Assembly: GCA_038501195.1 (NCBI GenBank)
Contig: JBBPUQ010000005.1
Location: 4,278,001-4,342,000 of the forward strand
Direction of reading: 5' to 3'
Source of the DNA: Nemania diffusa
Taxonomy: Eukaryota; Ascomycota; Sordariomycetes; Xylariales; Xylariaceae
Length of the DNA stretch: 64,000 nt
Shown: positions 61,670 to 64,000 of the stretch, piece after piece
How positions within the stretch are numbered: position 1 is the first letter of the stretch
Layout: each line of letters opens with the position of its first letter
Made by a program: the position numbers and the translations under genes
Notes under the pieces: generated by a model
Database searches by the model: none
Told to the model about the DNA's origin: nothing
What the model saw: only the letters and a program-made list of their open reading frames with translations

Positions 61670-63364
61670 GCGCGTGAGTGTGTCACTCAATATCAGATAG
61701 GATCTAAACTCTACCTCCCAAACGTATCCAGACACCCTATCAAGTGCCGACATAAGCAACTTGCTACGGCCGTGTGCTATATAATGTCTGACAGAGAACA
61801 TGACCTTGATCGTTGTTTGATCTAGTAATGGTACAACTCATGCACAGCTTTACGAACCCCTTTCTTTTGACATATGTGCTTGACGAAGTCTCAGCAGATG
61901 GACAAGGACAGCACCTGGCCGGCGTGAAAGGGTGTGTTTCTCATTCTCATGTATTTCATATCTGAGGAACTTTAAACGATAAACAAAATATACACAAGCA
62001 TACTCATTGTGCTAGTAGTTCCATGTATGAGGCAACCGGCCTCTATTCCCATACCGCGCACTGCAAATAATTCTTTCTTCAACGTCTAGCGCACATTATA
62101 TCTAAAGCACGATTCATAATCTTCTCAATCTCAGGGCTTTGTCCGCTTATTAGGAGATTGGGATTATGCCGTGTCTTATAGGGGAGTATGGTCTCCTGTC
62201 CAAGTCGTATTATATTGTCTTTCGAACATCTGGACTAGTAGATTGGGGACTGACTCAAGGGCATTCGGCCGGACTTGTCCTACGTGGTACACAGACAGCC
62301 GAGGAACACGAAGGGCGGGTGGTGTAACGGTCTGAGCCTCCTAAAGCTGCTGTGATACCAGGCCGTTTTCTGTCATAACAGAATGCCCATGAATTGTGTA
62401 GATATATTTACGATCAGACTAGGGGGCCATGACGCGCAACAGCCAGTATTTCACGTAGGGTTAGCTAATATATTAATGGCGCGAGGGACATAGCTAGTAA
62501 GGGATGATTCGGTATTTTTATTTTTAGTTAGAGCTACCGTCTATTGCGATCCCCATGCTATCGACATTGTGAAATCACCACGCCTGTCAAGCCACCTTTT
62601 TGAGCGCGTTGGTGTCCAAAGCAAGGCAGCCAGAACACTCGGTCGGAGAGACCAACTGGGGCCTTTTGGTAGGGCAAACCGAGACGTCGCCGATTTAACT
62701 GCGCATCTAGAAATAACTGGCAAGCCTGCGAACCAGCTGATATCGAAATATTAAACAACCCCTTATTGCAACATCTCCCTTCTCCAAAACAAGAACCCTT
62801 GTGTCCCATCTGGGGAGTCCAAGGCAATACAAGCTCGGCAAGTTATACCATCAACGTATAGGCTGAGGGGAAGACGCGAGAATGATTCGTGGAGAAGTGG
62901 AGGTTATGGATCTAATCCATGTTGAGTTTGGGCTTACCATGCACTACTTGTCTGAGCACCCTTGTATTGACCTCGAGAGAGTCACGGTCTTTGTAGCGAG
63001 GGCTAAGTTTTGTTCGAAATGGCGGTTGGAAGCAAGCAGACAGTAAAGATAGACGCGAATCCCCTGTCCATATACAATGCTGGATCAGCTGAAACTGTAC
63101 GTTTGTATTCGCGTATAACGAAGTATTGTTCTAGGGCGTGTCGGGAGAAATGCGAGAGAGGCCGTGAAAAAATAGGACGCATCAAGAAATGGCATATCTA
63201 GCGTCATAGTTCCGCCGGACTGATATTATGCGTCGTTCTCGGTAACGTCTTATTCTGGTAGTACATTCGGTGGTGTGGTAGAGTTTGACCATGGTCGACG
63301 ACTGATATTTAGGCCGAGTATACCTACTCAAGAGGCTTCCAATGGTCGACCTTGGCGAGAGTGA

Positions 63365-64000
63365 TTAGTATGGCGCGAAGCCACCGTGACCTCTACCCCG
63401 GTATCCACCACGATATCCGCCCCGAGGATTAAATCCACCCCTTCCGCCGTAGGAGCCCCTTCCAAAGCCGCCTCTCCCACGTCCACGACCACGGCTCATG
63501 CCCGGTATGTTGGTGCGCTTTGGGGTAACCTTAATGTTTCGGCCTTTTAGAACGCTATCGTTGAGCACGAGGGCTTGCGCAACGAGACTAGGTTCTGTAA
63601 ACTCGACATAGGCATACCTAAGACTATGGTTAGGTATGGTGGGACATTGTCGTGGCAAGTACTGTTGGTTGCTAGGAAGCCACTGGAGGGAGAACTAGGG
63701 CGGAAAAAGGAAAGCTTGAGAATAGGGGCGATGAAGGAAAATGAGTAGCTATACCCTTTAGGCTGACCGGTGAACTTATCCAACAGAATGGTGACACGGT
63801 TTATGGAGCCGCAGCTCTGGAAGTGTGCCTGGATCTCCTCGGGCGAGACGGAGTAATCGACATTGCCAACGAAGATGCTGCGGCTGTCGACATCGTTCCG
63901 ATCGTCTGAGACCTCTTGGTTCCTCTCCTCGAGGGCGGCGTGCATCTCGCGCAGCTTGGCGGCCTCCTGCTCCATCTCGGCAACGCGACGCTTCATGGCC
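63365..64000 (-). CDS. pab2: Nuclear poly(A)-binding protein, PABPN1/Pab2 type, 5' end beyond the window
   Basis: Exons visible are 64000-63755 (open at the right edge) and 63617-63365, with a 137-nt phase-2 intron. The ATG at 63996 is probably internal: the frame continues upstream and the coiled-coil segment [19 protein letters not shown] normally follows a longer acidic N-terminus. One RRM follows, with RNP2 IFVGNV and RNP1 KGYAYVEF; the intron interrupts RNP1 after Gly. The Pab2 signature [15 protein letters not shown] and the C-terminal [15 protein letters not shown] lead into an RG/RGG tail ([15 protein letters not shown]) ending GGFAPY. The family binds poly(A) in the nucleus, controls tail length and RNA decay, and is methylated on the RGG tail. 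The visible part is 165 codons. If the intron were retained, translation would run into a different, unrelated tail. Confidence 0.93.

Larger units (their letters stand above)
55678..63364. other. Gene-poor convergent interval (7.7 kb)
   Basis: Between CSA (+) and the PABPN1-type gene (-). It carries GGA, GAGAC and GTT microsatellites, a poly-T run (57347-57360), many TAGGTAG/TACATAC words and an AT-richer half (about 59700-62600). ORFs are below ~105 codons without family features. A tRNA-like GGTGGTGTAACGGTCTGAG at about 62317 has no T-loop and is not called. Confidence 0.55.

Noticed and set aside
62310..62390. tRNA-like block (GGTGGTGTAACGGTCTGAG)
   Set aside because: A D-arm-like sequence is present, but there is no GGTTCRANYCC T-loop or matching acceptor stem.
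1..64000. CRISPR array, IS element, prophage or bacterial operon
   Set aside because: Introns, gene families and spacing are those of a fungal nuclear genome; no regular spacer-repeat array or transposase/reverse-transcriptase motif was seen.

Overview
The window is nuclear DNA of a filamentous ascomycete (Pezizomycotina, most likely Sordariomycetes). Genes carry many short GT-AG introns (about 45-210 nt), several with CTAAC-type branch sites. The proteins belong to fungal families: a DUF3824 protein, a giant 'involucrin-repeat' (leashin-like) protein, a Zn2Cys6 regulator, ATG5, SNF7 and TEN1. I predict ten protein genes covering roughly 25 kb. The other ~39 kb is intergenic and full of microsatellites and short TAGGTA/TACCTA motifs. 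I found no tRNA, rRNA, CRISPR array or intact transposon.

Layout: (1) 1-1443 (-), a DUF3824 protein cut by the left edge, with a perfect TGACGTCA site just upstream. (2) 4772-6574 (+), a secreted Pro/Glu/Ala- and Gly-rich protein in six exons, carrying an apparent one-base deletion. (3) 7280-19272 (-), a four-exon gene for a ~3,909-residue repetitive protein. It looks like three separate ORFs, but the splice phases join them. (4) 22897-23830 (-), ESCRT-III SNF7/VPS32, divergent from (5) 24853-25527 (+), telomere CST subunit TEN1. (6) 26509-27039 (-), a small conserved fungal protein of unknown function. (7) 29590-30659 (+), ATG5. (8) 34834-38506 (-), a Zn2Cys6 transcription factor of ~1,127 residues. 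(9) 38507-52731, 14.2 kb in which I see no gene. (10) 52732-53505 (-), an uncharacterised protein divergent from 54144-55677 (+), a CSA/ERCC8 (Ckn1/Rad28) WD40 repair protein. (11) 55678-63364, another gene-poor stretch. (12) 63365-64000 (-), the 3' part of a nuclear poly(A)-binding protein (PABPN1/Pab2 type), cut by the right edge.

The genes are mostly unrelated housekeeping functions (membrane remodelling, autophagy, telomere capping, transcription-coupled repair, mRNA 3'-end binding), not a pathway or a secondary-metabolite cluster. The items most worth a second look are the giant gene, which may be a single-gene leashin (Woronin-body tether); the secreted protein, whose introns are all phase 1 once the deletion is allowed for; and the two large gene-empty intervals. 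I found no clear new defence or mobile system. All exon boundaries were read by eye from splice signals and phase, so they are predictions.
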